NCBI GenBank assembly: GCA_963825625.1
Contig: CAWGUF010000029.1
Coordinates: forward strand, 62,001 to 126,000
Source of the DNA: CAMDPA01 sp963825625
Lineage (GTDB): Bacteria; Pseudomonadota; Alphaproteobacteria; Rhizobiales; Hyphomicrobiaceae
Length of the DNA: 64,000 bases
Direction: 5' to 3'
Part shown: in pieces, positions 37,318-46,737 of the stretch
Position numbering within the stretch: position 1 is the stretch's first letter
How the letters are laid out: each line of letters opens with the position of its first letter
Translations under genes and position numbers: made by a program
Notes under the pieces: generated by a model
Seen by the model: the letters and a program-made list of their open reading frames with translations, nothing else
Told to the model about the DNA's origin: nothing
Databases searched by the model: none

Positions 37318-38082
37318 TTATGAAAATGCACATGCTGTCCGGTGGCCGTGTGCGGATGCGCAAAAGCGTGTTCATGCCCGTCCAGAACAAAGCCGAGACC
37401 ATCGAGATGCCGGTCATCTCCGTGCTGCTGCGCCACGGCCAGGCCAACGTGCTGTTCGATACCGGCTGTCATCCCAGCGTGCCGGATGATCCGGAGGCGC
37501 GATGGGGCGGGCTGGCGCGGCTGATGACGCCGATCATGCAGCCGGGAGACCACGTGCTGACCGGCCTGAAGGAGGTCGGGTTGCAGCCAGAGGACATCGA
37601 CATCGTCGTCAATTCGCACCTGCATCCCGACCACTGCGGTTGCAATGCTTTCTTCACCAAAGCCACGTTCGTGGCGCACGAGAAGGAGTTGGCGGCGGCC
37701 CGGGCGGAAGGTGCGGCCGGGCAGGGCTTCCTCGCGGCCGAGTTCGAGACCCCGATGCCGTTCGACCCGATCGCCGCCGAGCGCGATCTGATGGGCGATG
37801 GCCGCATCGTGCTGCTGGAGTTGCCGGGCCACACGCCGGGAACGATCGGTGCGCTCGTCGGCCTCGACGAGTCCGGCCAGTTCCTGCTGGCGTCGGACAC
37901 AATCACGCTGAAGGAATGCCTCGACCGCGATATCATCCCGCGCAACACGTGGAACGGGGAGGTGCTGTCTAAGACGTACGCAGAGGTGCGCCGGATCGAA
38001 GCTGGCGGCGCCACCGTGATCTGCGGCCACGACATGAACTCAGTGGCAAGCCCTGAAAAAAGGCCTGGACGCGTACACGTAG
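37314..38082 (+). CDS. Metallo-beta-lactamase fold hydrolase, N-acyl-homoserine-lactonase-like
   Basis: Zinc hydrolase of the MBL superfamily resembling the AttM/AiiA quorum-quenching lactonases. Metal motif VVNSHLHPDHCGCNAFF (HxHxDH), second ligand ELPGHTPGTIGALV, then FLLASDTITL and VICGHD. As written the frame continues to 38273 with unrelated sequence. A one-base shift just after HDMNS, near 38040, gives WQALKKGLDAYT and a TAG at 38080-38082, matching the normal end of the family (about 256 residues). I take 38082 as the true end and suspect an indel. Substrate is not certain: other lactones or esters are possible. Confidence 0.83.
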
Positions 38083-38172
38083 GCCCGCCGCTTCGGGACG
38101 AGCACCTGATGAATTTCGGTGCCCCTGAGTTAAGGGAACGCTCGGCCAATCAACGACGCTTTGGTCAACGTC

Positions 38173-39185
38173 TCATTCGCGCGGATGCCGACGCTTTATC
38201 GAAACAAGACAGTGCGGCTCTCGTGCGTGCCGCGCAGGCACGTCACGCGAAAATATGTCGAGATTGTCATTGAACGCCAGCGTACCGACCTCTGGATCTC
38301 CTGCCCCTGCGCCAACATGGCGGCGCCGTCCATGACCGCTCGCATAGCATTCCCAGATGCCCCCGCTCGTATGGTCGCGAAATCGGGGAAGTTGATGCGC
38401 ATCATGCCGGCCTGACGTTCGCGCAACATGCTGCCGACCGCGCGGCGGACTTGCAACGTTCGGTGCATGACTGATTGAGCTTCTTCCCGGCCGCGCCCAC
38501 GGATTACCTGCGGTGGCCGTCCCTGTGCCTGGAATAGGACGGGGGATCACGCGCTGACTTGCACCGAATTGGGGGTGCTTTGGTGGCGTTACGACGGGCC
38601 GCTTGTAGGGAATAGGCGTCGGCACTTGATACGGCTTCGGGGGGCCGACCTGCGGCACCTCGTGTGTGGCACTGCGACGGGCTGCTGGTAGGGAACGGGC
38701 GCCGGCACCTGATACGGCTTCGGGGGCCCGACCTGCGGCACCTGATGTGGCACCGCGACGGGCTGCTGGTAGGGAATGGCAGTTGGTACCTGATACGGCT
38801 TCTGAGGGCCGACCTGCGGCACCAGATGTGGCTCTGCGACGGGCTGCTGGTAGGGAACGGGCGTCGGCACCTGATACGGCGTTGGCGTCGGAATCGCATA
38901 AGGCGCAAGAACCGGGGCGACTGTCACGCCGGATCCAGTCGGTTGCAGCGTCTGTGACGCCGGAAGCTCGGTCGTGACGGGTGGCAAGCCCGTCCCACCC
39001 GGACCGGGCTGACCACCACTACCGCCGCCGTTGCCGCAATTGGCACTCTTGTGCGGATTGCCAACACCGATGCACCAGCCAAGATGTAGGCCTTGAGCGG
39101 TTGCGGGCGTCATGCAGAACTGCGCCGCTAAAGCGGCAGCCAAGACAGTCACAAGTGCTTGCGTTGTTTCAGATAAGCGTTTCAT
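38173..39185 (-). pseudogene. Proline-rich secreted repeat protein (frameshifted)
   Basis: Start ATG 39185 gives a signal peptide (ETTQALVTVLAAALAAQFCM, cleavage near ATAQG), a Cys/Gly-rich segment (LGWCIGVGNPHKSANCGNGG) and then 27-residue repeats of the type YQQPVAVPHQVPQVGPPKPY followed by QVPAPVP. There are about four units, 81 bp apart at 38689, 38770 and 38851. Near 38660 the unit is 2 bp longer than its sisters, which breaks the frame; the repeat resumes in the other frame (VPQVGPPKPYQVPTPIPYKR) and stays open to 38173. Function unknown. It begins 8 bp after the TpsB-like gene ends, so it could be its cargo or an envelope protein. Confidence 0.65.
38606..38900 (-). repeat. 81-bp tandem repeats coding VPxPxPYQQPV units
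   Basis: Units begin at TAGGGAA (plus strand) at 38606, 38689, 38770 and 38851; spacing 83, 81, 81 bp. The 83-bp unit carries the frameshift. Confidence 0.8.
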
Positions 39186-39192
39186 TGCGCGA

Positions 39193-40766
39193 TCACCACG
39201 ATTTCGACAAGGCAATATACCCGGCCGTTGACCCGCTCCGGGTGTGAGGCCCATCCTCGAGTGGCACGCCAACCCAGCTGCGTACGGATAAACTTCGCGC
39301 AAGCACCGCGTCGAACCCAACGCCCGCAGACGCAATCGTCTTCGACGTCACCTCGAAGCGCCCGGCCGCATGATTGCGAACATGCCCGACGTCGAAAAAT
39401 GCGAACGGCCGAAGCGAATGGAAGATCCCGCCATGCAAATCGATCTGACGCGACAGCTCCAGCTTGCCGGCGAACCCCGAATCGCCATGGACCTCGGCCA
39501 GCGCGTAGCCTCGCAACATATGACGATCGCCAAGATGCAACTCTTCCACAGCCGGAAGGCGATCAGGACTTAGCTGGCCAGCGCTTCGCCGCGCACCGCG
39601 AATGCCTGTCCGGCTATTGTTATCGGTGCGACAAACCCACAACCGCCTCTCACGTGCCAGAACGAGTTGTCGCCATCGTCCGTACCCGCAGGCGCGGTGC
39701 CGTCACGCTGGCCGCCGGAGACGGTCAAGCCGCCCTCCAGTCGGCCGCCGCCGTTGAAGACGTGACCGTAGAGAAGCGCGACAGCCCCCACGTTTGCCGC
39801 ACTCTCGAAAGAGAAGCCGCCCCCACGTGTTTGAGCGCCCGAGTGCCGAAACTCCAGTAGTCCGTATCCGTAGCGATGGAAATCGCGCAAGAAGGGATGT
39901 CCTAGGCTCGCTCCGAAAATCTTCCCTTCGAGATCGGTCGAGACGAACTTGCCGGATGCATCGCGCTTGGCCTCGACGTTGCCCGCGATCGCTTCGAGGT
40001 AAGTTCCTTCACGTGTAATGCGCGTGCGATAAGATGCCAGGCCATAGAACTCCTTACCCCCGGCATCGTTGTTGAAGTGCAGCGTTCCACCCGCATATAG
40101 GCGCAGCACATCGCCTGTAGAGATGACCGAGAAGAAACTCTGCTCGACGTGAGCCGAGAGCGAACGGCCGAGCTGGCGTGGAGGATTGTCAATCGTCGCG
40201 CTGCCGGCCCCACGGATCGTTGTCGCAATGATCCGCAAACGTGCGCCGCCGCCCGGACGCGGATAATCGATCTCCGATGTGACACGTAGGCCCGCGATAT
40301 CGTCGACAAGCGCAAGTGCGCGTTCGAACTGTTTGCGCGTGAGTGGTCTCAGATGAAGGAGGGGCTCGACAGTCTCACGAATGCGCCGATGCATCCGGTC
40401 ATCGACGCCTTCAATCGAAATGTGTTCGATCTGCCCCTCATGCACCCGCAGTTCAAAGGACCGGCCATCCGCGGACGGCACCACTTGCACCTCGGCCAGA
40501 AGGAAGCCGTCCTCGCGATAAATGAGTTCAACCGCTGCCGCGAGCCGCGACGGGGTCACCTGCTGTTCGTTGGAGCCGATATGATGATAGGCAAAGGCCA
40601 GCAGATGATCGGCATCATACACTGTAGAATCGGCGATGTTGGCTCGCACGCCCGGTCCGCGAGCCTCGGCTGGCGCAAAAGCCAGCATAGCCAGCAGCGC
40701 TGCGGCTACTATGGCTCCGGCAATGTGCCTGCGAAACAATCGTGGTCTTTGCGTCTTCGTCACCAC
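39193..40766 (-). pseudogene. ShlB/FhaC/HecB-type outer-membrane transporter (TpsB), frameshifted
   Basis: Two-partner-secretion transporter of the Omp85 superfamily. Signal peptide (HIAGAIVAAALLAMLAFAPA); POTRA-like region (VTPSRLAAAVELIYREDGFL, FELRVHEGQIEHISIEGVDD, PLTRKQFERALALVDDIAGL); then the barrel (SATIDNPPRQLGRSLSAHVE, SFFSVISTGDVLRLYAG). One frame change near 39570 separates the C-terminal third (DRHMLRGYALAEVHGDSGFA, RPFAFFDVGHVRN, ALSKSW). RGYALAEVHGDSG corresponds to the conserved VRGY motif of the barrel lid-lock loop. Corrected length is about 524 residues. No TpsA exoprotein with a haemagglutinin domain is nearby; the proline-rich gene follows directly. Confidence 0.85.
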
Positions 40767-41055
40767 CGGACCTCGGCAGGGCTGATACGCAAAACGACGT
40801 TAAGGATCAAGGCGAAGCCAAAGCAGCGTCGGTTCGACACCGATGCTAGCTTACTTATGCGAGTTCGAGCACGACAATTGGCGACGATTGTGCTTCCGTT
40901 CCTCGAAAACAATTGGTTGTCAGTCGCGATGGAACTCGAAACGGCTCAGCCAAACGCTTCGGAGCTTGTCGCAAAGGCCGGATCAGACTCTAAGCTGAAC
41001 GGCGCGGAGCGCTAAAAGGGGAACCGCTACCCGCGGCAAGCGCGCCCTCCACCGA

Positions 41056-42444
41056 TCAAGCCCGGGCCGCGACCTGTTCCGACGATCTCCGTGCGGCGCG
41101 CTCCTGCTTCAGGCGCTCAGCCATCAGGAAAGCCAGCTCCAGCGACTGGTCGGCGTTGAGGCGGGGGTCGCAGTGCGTGTGATAGCGATCCGAGAGATCC
41201 GCATCGGAGATCGCGCCGGCGCCGCCCGTGCATTCCGTCACCGGCTGACCGGTCATCTCCACATGCACGCCACCCGCATGGGTCCCCTCGCCGCGATGCA
41301 CGGCGAAGAACGTATCGACCTCACGCAGCACGCGGTCGAATGGGCGCGTCTTGAATCCGCTGGCCGACGTGATCGTATTGCCGTGCATCGGATCACATGA
41401 CCAAACGACCGCACGCCCCTCCTTTTCGATCGCCCGGATCAGCTTCGGCAGCGCAGTCTCGATCTTGTCGGAGCCGTAACGGCAAATCAGGGTGAGCCGG
41501 CCCGGCTCGTCCTTGGGATTGAGAATGTCGATCAGCCGGATGAGTGTGTCCGGCTCCAGCGATGGCCCGCACTTGATGCCGATTGGATTGCGGATGCCCC
41601 GGCAGAATTCGACGTGCGCGTGATCCGGCTGCCGCGTCCGGTCTCCGATCCACACCATGTGCCCGGAGGTCGCGTAGTGCTCGCCCGACGTCGAATCGAG
41701 GCGCGTGAACGCCTCCTCGTAGCCCAGCAGCAGTGCTTCGTGACTGGTATAGATGTTCGTCGTCTTCAGTTGTGGCGTCGTCTCAGACGTGATGCCGCAG
41801 GCCCGCATGAAAGCAATCGTCTCGTTGATGCGGTCGGCCAGCTCCTGGTAGCGGTGCCCCTGCGGGCTGTCTTTCACGAACCCCAGGTTCCACTGGTGCA
41901 CCCGCTCCAGGTCCGCATATCCGCCCACAGCGAAGGCGCGCAGCAGGTTCAGCGTGGCGGCTGACTGGCGATAGGCCTCGAGCTGACGCTGCGGATCGGG
42001 CACGCGCGCCTCAGCCGTGAACTCCGGCCCATTGATGATGTCGCCACGATAGCTGGGCAACGTCACGTCGCCCTTCTTCTCCACGTCCGACGAGCGCGGT
42101 TTGGCGAATTGGCCCGCGATGCGCCCGACCTTCACCACCGGCATCGAAGCCGCATAGGTGAGCACCACCGCCATCTGCAGGAAGACGCGCAAGAAGTCGC
42201 GGATATTATCGGCCCGGTGTTCCGCGAAGCTTTCCGCGCAATCTCCTCCCTGCAGCAGGAAGGCATTGCCGCGCGCCACATCGCCCAGCGCACGCTTGAG
42301 GTCGCGCGCCTCGCCGGCGAACACCAGTGGCGGAAACGTCGCGAGCCTGGCTTCGACTTCATTAAGTCTGGTCTCATCCGGGTATTCGGGGACCTGGATA
42401 ATCGGCTTCGACCTCCAACTCGAGGGCGACCACTGCGCCGGCAT
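41056..42444 (-). CDS. Class II 3-deoxy-7-phosphoheptulonate (DAHP) synthase
   Basis: First enzyme of the shikimate pathway, joining phosphoenolpyruvate and erythrose 4-phosphate. 462 residues from ATG 42444 (MPAQWSPSSWRSKPIIQVPE); the longer frame to 42588 lacks homology. Type II signatures: FLLQGGDCAESFAEHRADNI, KPRSSDVEKKGDVTLPSYRG, SGHMVWIGDRTRQPDHAHVE, NPIGIKCGPS, WSCDPMHGNTI and HRGEGTHAGGVHVEMTGQPV, with the metal-binding His/Glu residues in the last two. Feedback properties cannot be inferred. Confidence 0.95.
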   Translation of the reverse strand: MPAQWSPSSWRSKPIIQVPEYPDETRLNEVEARLATFPPLVFAGEARDLKRALGDVARGNAFLLQGGDCAESFAEHRADNIRDFLRVFLQMAVVLTYAASMPVVKVGRIAGQFAKPRSSDVEKKGDVTLPSYRGDIINGPEFTAEARVPDPQRQLEAYRQSAATLNLLRAFAVGGYADLERVHQWNLGFVKDSPQGHRYQELADRINETIAFMRACGITSETTPQLKTTNIYTSHEALLLGYEEAFTRLDSTSGEHYATSGHMVWIGDRTRQPDHAHVEFCRGIRNPIGIKCGPSLEPDTLIRLIDILNPKDEPGRLTLICRYGSDKIETALPKLIRAIEKEGRAVVWSCDPMHGNTITSASGFKTRPFDRVLREVDTFFAVHRGEGTHAGGVHVEMTGQPVTECTGGAGAISDADLSDRYHTHCDPRLNADQSLELAFLMAERLKQERAARRSSEQVAARA

Positions 42445-42610
42445 GGCAAGCTCCTGATATCTGAAATACCGCGCGCCGCGGAAAGACACCGCTCCGCAAA
42501 GCGCGATTTGCATGGATCGAACACAGTATGCCAGAAAACGGCTGGCTGCGGATAGTAAATCCTGATGTGATTTGATGTGGACGCGCAACTCCGCCTTGCC
42601 GGGCCGCCGC

Positions 42611-43186
42611 TCAACCTTTGAGGACGGGCCCCGTGAGCTTGCGCAAGAACGCCACTTGCAGCGCGTCGTCCCTGGTCAGCGGCCACACGCCATGCGATGC
42701 GACCTCGAACCCCAGCCGCGCAAAGAAGCCTGCGGCCGCCACCGGACAGCGCACCGAAAACCCAGAATAACCAGCTTCCGTCGCTTGCCGTTCAGCGGCC
42801 TCCATCACCAGCCGTCCAAGGCCCATCCCGGTGAACAAGGGAGCGGTAAAGATGCCTGTCATTCTGACCAGCGCGCCAGAATTGTTCGCCGGCACCCACC
42901 CCGCAGTTGCCAGCAATTCCTTGTTGTCGGGCAGACACGCCGCCAGCAGCCGCCCTGCCCGCGCATCTTCGCCAAGTCTTGCCACATACGCGTCTGAATA
43001 GACGTATGCGGCGAACGCCTCCGCCTCGCTCTCCGACAAGAACGGTGCCGCGATGCTCCGCACTGATGAGGCGTGCAGATAGCGCACGCTTGAAAGCTCG
43101 TCGATCGACACCTGGCGGACGCGCGCCGCCTGCGACAGCGAGCTCGCCGGCGGCGGACCACTAGAGCCTTCGGACATCCCGGACAT
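42611..43186 (-). CDS. GNAT-family N-acetyltransferase
   Basis: 191 residues from ATG 43186 (MSGMSEGSS; ATG 43177 is an alternative). The acetyl-CoA-binding GNAT motif is recognisable as FTAPLFTGMGLGRLVMEAAE (usual R/QxxGxG/A, here TGMGLG), followed by EAGYSGFSVRCPVAAAGFFA and RLGFEVA. Acceptor unknown. It follows the DAHP synthase gene on the same strand order but is transcribed before it, with a gap of about 170 bp to the 42444 start. Confidence 0.82.
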   Translation of the reverse strand: MSGMSEGSSGPPPASSLSQAARVRQVSIDELSSVRYLHASSVRSIAAPFLSESEAEAFAAYVYSDAYVARLGEDARAGRLLAACLPDNKELLATAGWVPANNSGALVRMTGIFTAPLFTGMGLGRLVMEAAERQATEAGYSGFSVRCPVAAAGFFARLGFEVASHGVWPLTRDDALQVAFLRKLTGPVLKG

Positions 43187-43374
43187 CAACGCTACCTGAC
43201 TCGCTCGGTGCGGACCCGCCCGATGCCTGGGTCCCACCTCCAACTACACCCCGGACCATAAACCAATGCCCCCGTCGCGCCAGGGCAAAACGCGCAATGT
43301 GATCTAAGAATATATTATGGCATGTGCCCGACGGCCGCGTGACAATGGTCCGAGCGCGCCATGCCAGCGTCGCT

Positions 43375-44400
43375 TCAACGCTCCGGCTGCACGGTTGTGC
43401 GGCGCCACCCGCCCGCGTCCGCCCGCTTACCAGAAGCGCCTGCTGGGCTGGTGCCTTGCGGCACATACTCGGCTTGTTTACACGAGCAGCCCGCAACGAA
43501 CTCCTTGCGGTAGCGAAACGCAGATTTGAGACTGGTGTAGGGCTGTTGCGACTTGTGCGACAAGGCCTGATCGACTGCTCCGCCGGGGTTCTGATGGAAA
43601 TAGAGCTCGGCCGGCGCCGCGCACTTCTGCTGGCAGACATCGGCATCGCGATCGAAGTGATTGGGCAGCGTCGAGAAGCTGACCGGAAAATAGTAGCCGT
43701 CGCACAGCCGTACGCAGATCGTGCGATAGGTCGCAAATGGCAGCGTGCCGAAGCGGTTGCCGCCCTGCCCGATGCCTTCCTGATCCTGCCAGAACGTGGA
43801 CGAGAACGGGTTGGAGCTGCGCGCCTGCTGCTGGTAGCCGGGTCCGCAGTTGTTGCGGGCCAGCTCGTAGACCAGCTCCTCCTGCATCGACCGTCCGGTC
43901 GACTGGAGCAGTTGTTGGCGTTGAGCATCGAGCTCCGCCATCCGCCGCTTGGCATCGTCCACCCGATTGGAGAGATTTACACAGGCCCGGGTTCGTTTCA
44001 GGGATTTGGCGAACAGGAAGAAATCATAGCAGTCGCTGCGCTCCAGCCGGTCCTGGCTGCCCTGCAGCGTCCGCTCCAGCGCTCGCATCTCGTTTTCGAT
44101 TCGCGGCAGTTGTTCTCGCGTGTTGCTGCCGCGGTTAGCCTCCATCGCCAGGCGCTGCTCCAGCTGCAGGCAGATTGGCGGCCGCGAGGTGGTCCAGGAC
44201 TGGCCGAAATCCTGCGTGCGCGGCGGCGGGGCCCGGCGAGGCGGCTCCCTGTAGACCGGCTCAGGCGGCGCCGGCGGGCGGTCGGCGCCTCCGAACGGCC
44301 ACCAGCTTTGGCCCAGTGCAGGTTGCACGGCCGTCGCAAGGCAGCCGGCGACGGCAAGCAGGGCAGCAAAGCGCCAGCATTTGTCGTCGATTCGTGGCAT
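43375..44400 (-). CDS. DUF2865 domain-containing exported protein
   Basis: 341 residues from ATG 44400. Signal peptide (FAALLAVAGCLATAVQPALG, then QSWWPFGG), a proline/arginine-rich stretch (RPPAPPEPVYREPPRR), an alpha-helical region with likely coiled coils (CLQLEQRLAMEA, ENEMRALERTLQGSQDRLER) and a Cys-containing C-terminal domain (TYRTICVRLCDGYYFPVSFS, DADVCQQKCAAPAELYFHQN, FVAGCSCK). This matches DUF2865 proteins of Hyphomicrobiales, periplasmic and of unknown function. Confidence 0.85.
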   Translation of the reverse strand: MPRIDDKCWRFAALLAVAGCLATAVQPALGQSWWPFGGADRPPAPPEPVYREPPRRAPPPRTQDFGQSWTTSRPPICLQLEQRLAMEANRGSNTREQLPRIENEMRALERTLQGSQDRLERSDCYDFFLFAKSLKRTRACVNLSNRVDDAKRRMAELDAQRQQLLQSTGRSMQEELVYELARNNCGPGYQQQARSSNPFSSTFWQDQEGIGQGGNRFGTLPFATYRTICVRLCDGYYFPVSFSTLPNHFDRDADVCQQKCAAPAELYFHQNPGGAVDQALSHKSQQPYTSLKSAFRYRKEFVAGCSCKQAEYVPQGTSPAGASGKRADAGGWRRTTVQPER

Positions 44401-44676
44401 ATGTGTTGCCTGCCCGTCCGCTTCCCGCTGACAATCGCAGTTGCCGGCCCCAGTAATGAGTCGCTGTAGTGATTCGCTGCCGACAACACTGCCAAGTATG
44501 CGAATGCAGCGCTATGGGGTCAATGTAGCCTAATTACGGCAGTGGGGACGAACGCGCATCGTCAGGTGCGGTGGCTCTGGCGCATCAGTTGCTGGTGGAC
44601 TTTTTGGGGATTTATGGACGCATCGGGAGTGAGGACGAGTTGACGTTATTTTGTGTTGCTGGCGATAGTGACCACC

Positions 44677-45954
44677 ATGATTGATCCGGTTCACATGCAA
44701 ACACGGCCCCGCCCCGCCGCCACTCCGTCGCTGCAACGCCGGTCGGTGCCAGGGCGTTGGTTTCTCACGCTCGCCGGTCTGCTGCTTCTGCACGCATTTG
44801 TTGCAACAGCCGTGCAGGCGCAGAAGCGCTCTGGCGGTTTCGAGACGAAGGCCGGGCAAGCTATTCTCATGGAAGCCGACAGCGGCGCCATCCTGTATCA
44901 GCACAACGCCGACGATTTGGTCCCGCCCGACAGCATGACGAAGCTGATGACCCTGGCTGTCGTTTTCAGACTGATCAAGGAGGGCAAGCTCAAGCCGACA
45001 GACGAGTTCCTGATGAGCGAGCACGGCTGGCGCACGGGGGGCTGGGGCTCCGGCATGCAGGCGATGATGGTGCCATTGCGTCGCAAAGTCAGTCTGTCCG
45101 AGCTGATCCTCGGCATCGCGGTGTTCAATGGCAATGATGCCGCCATCTGTATTGCGGAGGGCATCGCAGGCAGCGAGGCGAAGTTCGCAACCCTGATGAC
45201 GGCGGAGGCCCGCAGCATAGGCTTGCAGACATCGCAATTCCGCAACCCCACAGGATATCCAGTCGCCGGCCATCAGATGTCGGTGAAGGAAGTGGCGCTG
45301 CTGGCCCGCCACATCATCTCCACCTATCCGGAGCAGTTCAAATCATTTGCGGTACGGGACTTCAATTATCGCCAGAAGCTGATCAACCGCAATCCGATGC
45401 TGTTTTCCGATCCGACCGTGGACGGCATGATTACCAGCGACCTGGCACGCAACCCGAAAGGACCGAAATACGGCCTGGTCGCTACTGTCCTGCGCGGTGG
45501 TCGCAGGCTGATCGCGGTCGTGCACGGCGCAGACAGTGCGGCCGAGCGCAAGTCCGAGGTCACCCGGATCATCGAATGGGGATACAAGAACGTCGCCGCG
45601 TTCAAGCTGTTCGACGGGCACGAGGTCGTCGGCATGGCGCGGGTGTGGGGCGGCAGCGCATTCTATGTACCGCTCGTCGGCCAGGAGGATGTCAGTGTAT
45701 GGCTCCCCCGCTTTCCCGCCTCCCAGCGCCTGCGCGGAGAGATCGTTTATGCCAGCCCGTTGAAGGCGCCGATCAAGAAAGGCGACCAGATTGCCCGGCT
45801 GCGCGTAACCAGCTCGGCGAGCGCGGTGCAGGAGGTGCCGCTGTACGCGGCGGAGGACGTAGGTTCGGGCGGGATGGCGTGGCGCGGCCTTGACTCCCTG
45901 GCCCACATGGCGTTCCGCTTGCTGCCTGAGTTGCCGGTGGTCAAGGATCGCTGA
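44677..45954 (+). CDS. D-alanyl-D-alanine carboxypeptidase (PBP5/DacC-like) with altered active-site motifs
   Basis: Peptidase S11 family, which trims the terminal D-Ala of peptidoglycan pentapeptides. 425 residues from ATG 44677 (start uncertain; GTG 44653 and ATG 44695 also in frame); signal peptide WFLTLAGLLLLHAFVATAV. The SxxK motif is intact (PPDSMTKLMT). Where the SxN motif is expected the protein has AVFNGNDAAIC (Asn for Ser), and the KTG box region reads VDGMITSDLAR instead of VDGxKTG. The C-terminal beta-rich domain (GMARVWGGSAFYVPLVGQED) is normal. The gene heads a tmk-holB-metG-like cluster. Activity is therefore doubtful, while the fold is certain. Confidence 0.88.
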   Translation: MIDPVHMQTRPRPAATPSLQRRSVPGRWFLTLAGLLLLHAFVATAVQAQKRSGGFETKAGQAILMEADSGAILYQHNADDLVPPDSMTKLMTLAVVFRLIKEGKLKPTDEFLMSEHGWRTGGWGSGMQAMMVPLRRKVSLSELILGIAVFNGNDAAICIAEGIAGSEAKFATLMTAEARSIGLQTSQFRNPTGYPVAGHQMSVKEVALLARHIISTYPEQFKSFAVRDFNYRQKLINRNPMLFSDPTVDGMITSDLARNPKGPKYGLVATVLRGGRRLIAVVHGADSAAERKSEVTRIIEWGYKNVAAFKLFDGHEVVGMARVWGGSAFYVPLVGQEDVSVWLPRFPASQRLRGEIVYASPLKAPIKKGDQIARLRVTSSASAVQEVPLYAAEDVGSGGMAWRGLDSLAHMAFRLLPELPVVKDR

Positions 45955-46074
45955 GCCGCCGCGAAACGGTGCGCCGGTCGCGGCTGCCGCACCATCGCCC
46001 CGCTCAGGTGGGAGAGCCTGGCGGTTTCCTTGCGACAGCGGGAAACGCCCGACAGCATCAACAATGATCGGCCC

Positions 46075-46737
46075 ATGACACGCGGCAAATTCATCAGTTT
46101 CGAGGGCGGCGAAGGAACCGGCAAGTCCACCCAGGCGCGCCGTCTTGCGGATTATCTGATCGCTGCTGGCCGCGAGGTGCTGCTGACGAGGGAGCCCGGC
46201 GGATCGCCATTTGCGGAGGCCGTCCGCAATCTCATCCTGGATCCAGCTACGCCTGAGCACGCGCCCCTGTCCGAAGCGCTGCTCTTCTACGCGTCCCGCG
46301 CCGATCACCTGGAGAAGGTGATCCGACCGGCCCTGGAGCGCGGACAATGGGTAATTTGTGATCGGTTTTCCGATTCCACGCGCGTCTATCAGGGCGCCGT
46401 CGGCGGTCTCGAGCCCGCCGTGATTGATGATCTGGAGCGCCTGGTTGTGGCGCCGACGACGCCGAATTTGACCTTCCTTCTGGACCTTGATCCGGTCATC
46501 GGCCTGGCGCGGGCGGAACAACGCCGGAACGCCGATGTCGGCGATCCCTTTGGCCATGCGGACCGCTATGAGGGCCGCAAGGTGGCGTTCCACGAGCGGC
46601 TGAGGAGCGCTTTCCTCCAGATTGCGCGAGCCGAGCCGGCCCGCTGCATCGTCATCGATGCCTTCCGCTCGACCGACGAGATCGCAACCGAGATCACCGG
46701 GCACGTCGACGCGCGCCTAGGCGGGAGAAGAAAGTGA
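46075..46737 (+). CDS. tmk: Thymidylate kinase
   Basis: Phosphorylates dTMP to dTDP. 220 residues from ATG 46075. P-loop ISFEGGEGTGKSTQARRLAD, the DRX-type motif WVICDRFSDSTRVYQGA, TREPGGSPFAEAVR, and LDLDPVIGLARAEQR near the LID region. Its TGA overlaps the holB start (GTGATG), indicating translational coupling; this order is common in Hyphomicrobiales. Confidence 0.96.
   Translation: MTRGKFISFEGGEGTGKSTQARRLADYLIAAGREVLLTREPGGSPFAEAVRNLILDPATPEHAPLSEALLFYASRADHLEKVIRPALERGQWVICDRFSDSTRVYQGAVGGLEPAVIDDLERLVVAPTTPNLTFLLDLDPVIGLARAEQRRNADVGDPFGHADRYEGRKVAFHERLRSAFLQIARAEPARCIVIDAFRSTDEIATEITGHVDARLGGRRK

Noticed and set aside
38083..38470. Additional small genes around 38.1-38.5 kb on either strand (for example a minus-strand frame starting MHRTLQVRRAVGSM)
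   Set aside because: No homology or ribosome binding site, and they overlap the frame that continues the proline-rich protein; not supported beyond an open frame.
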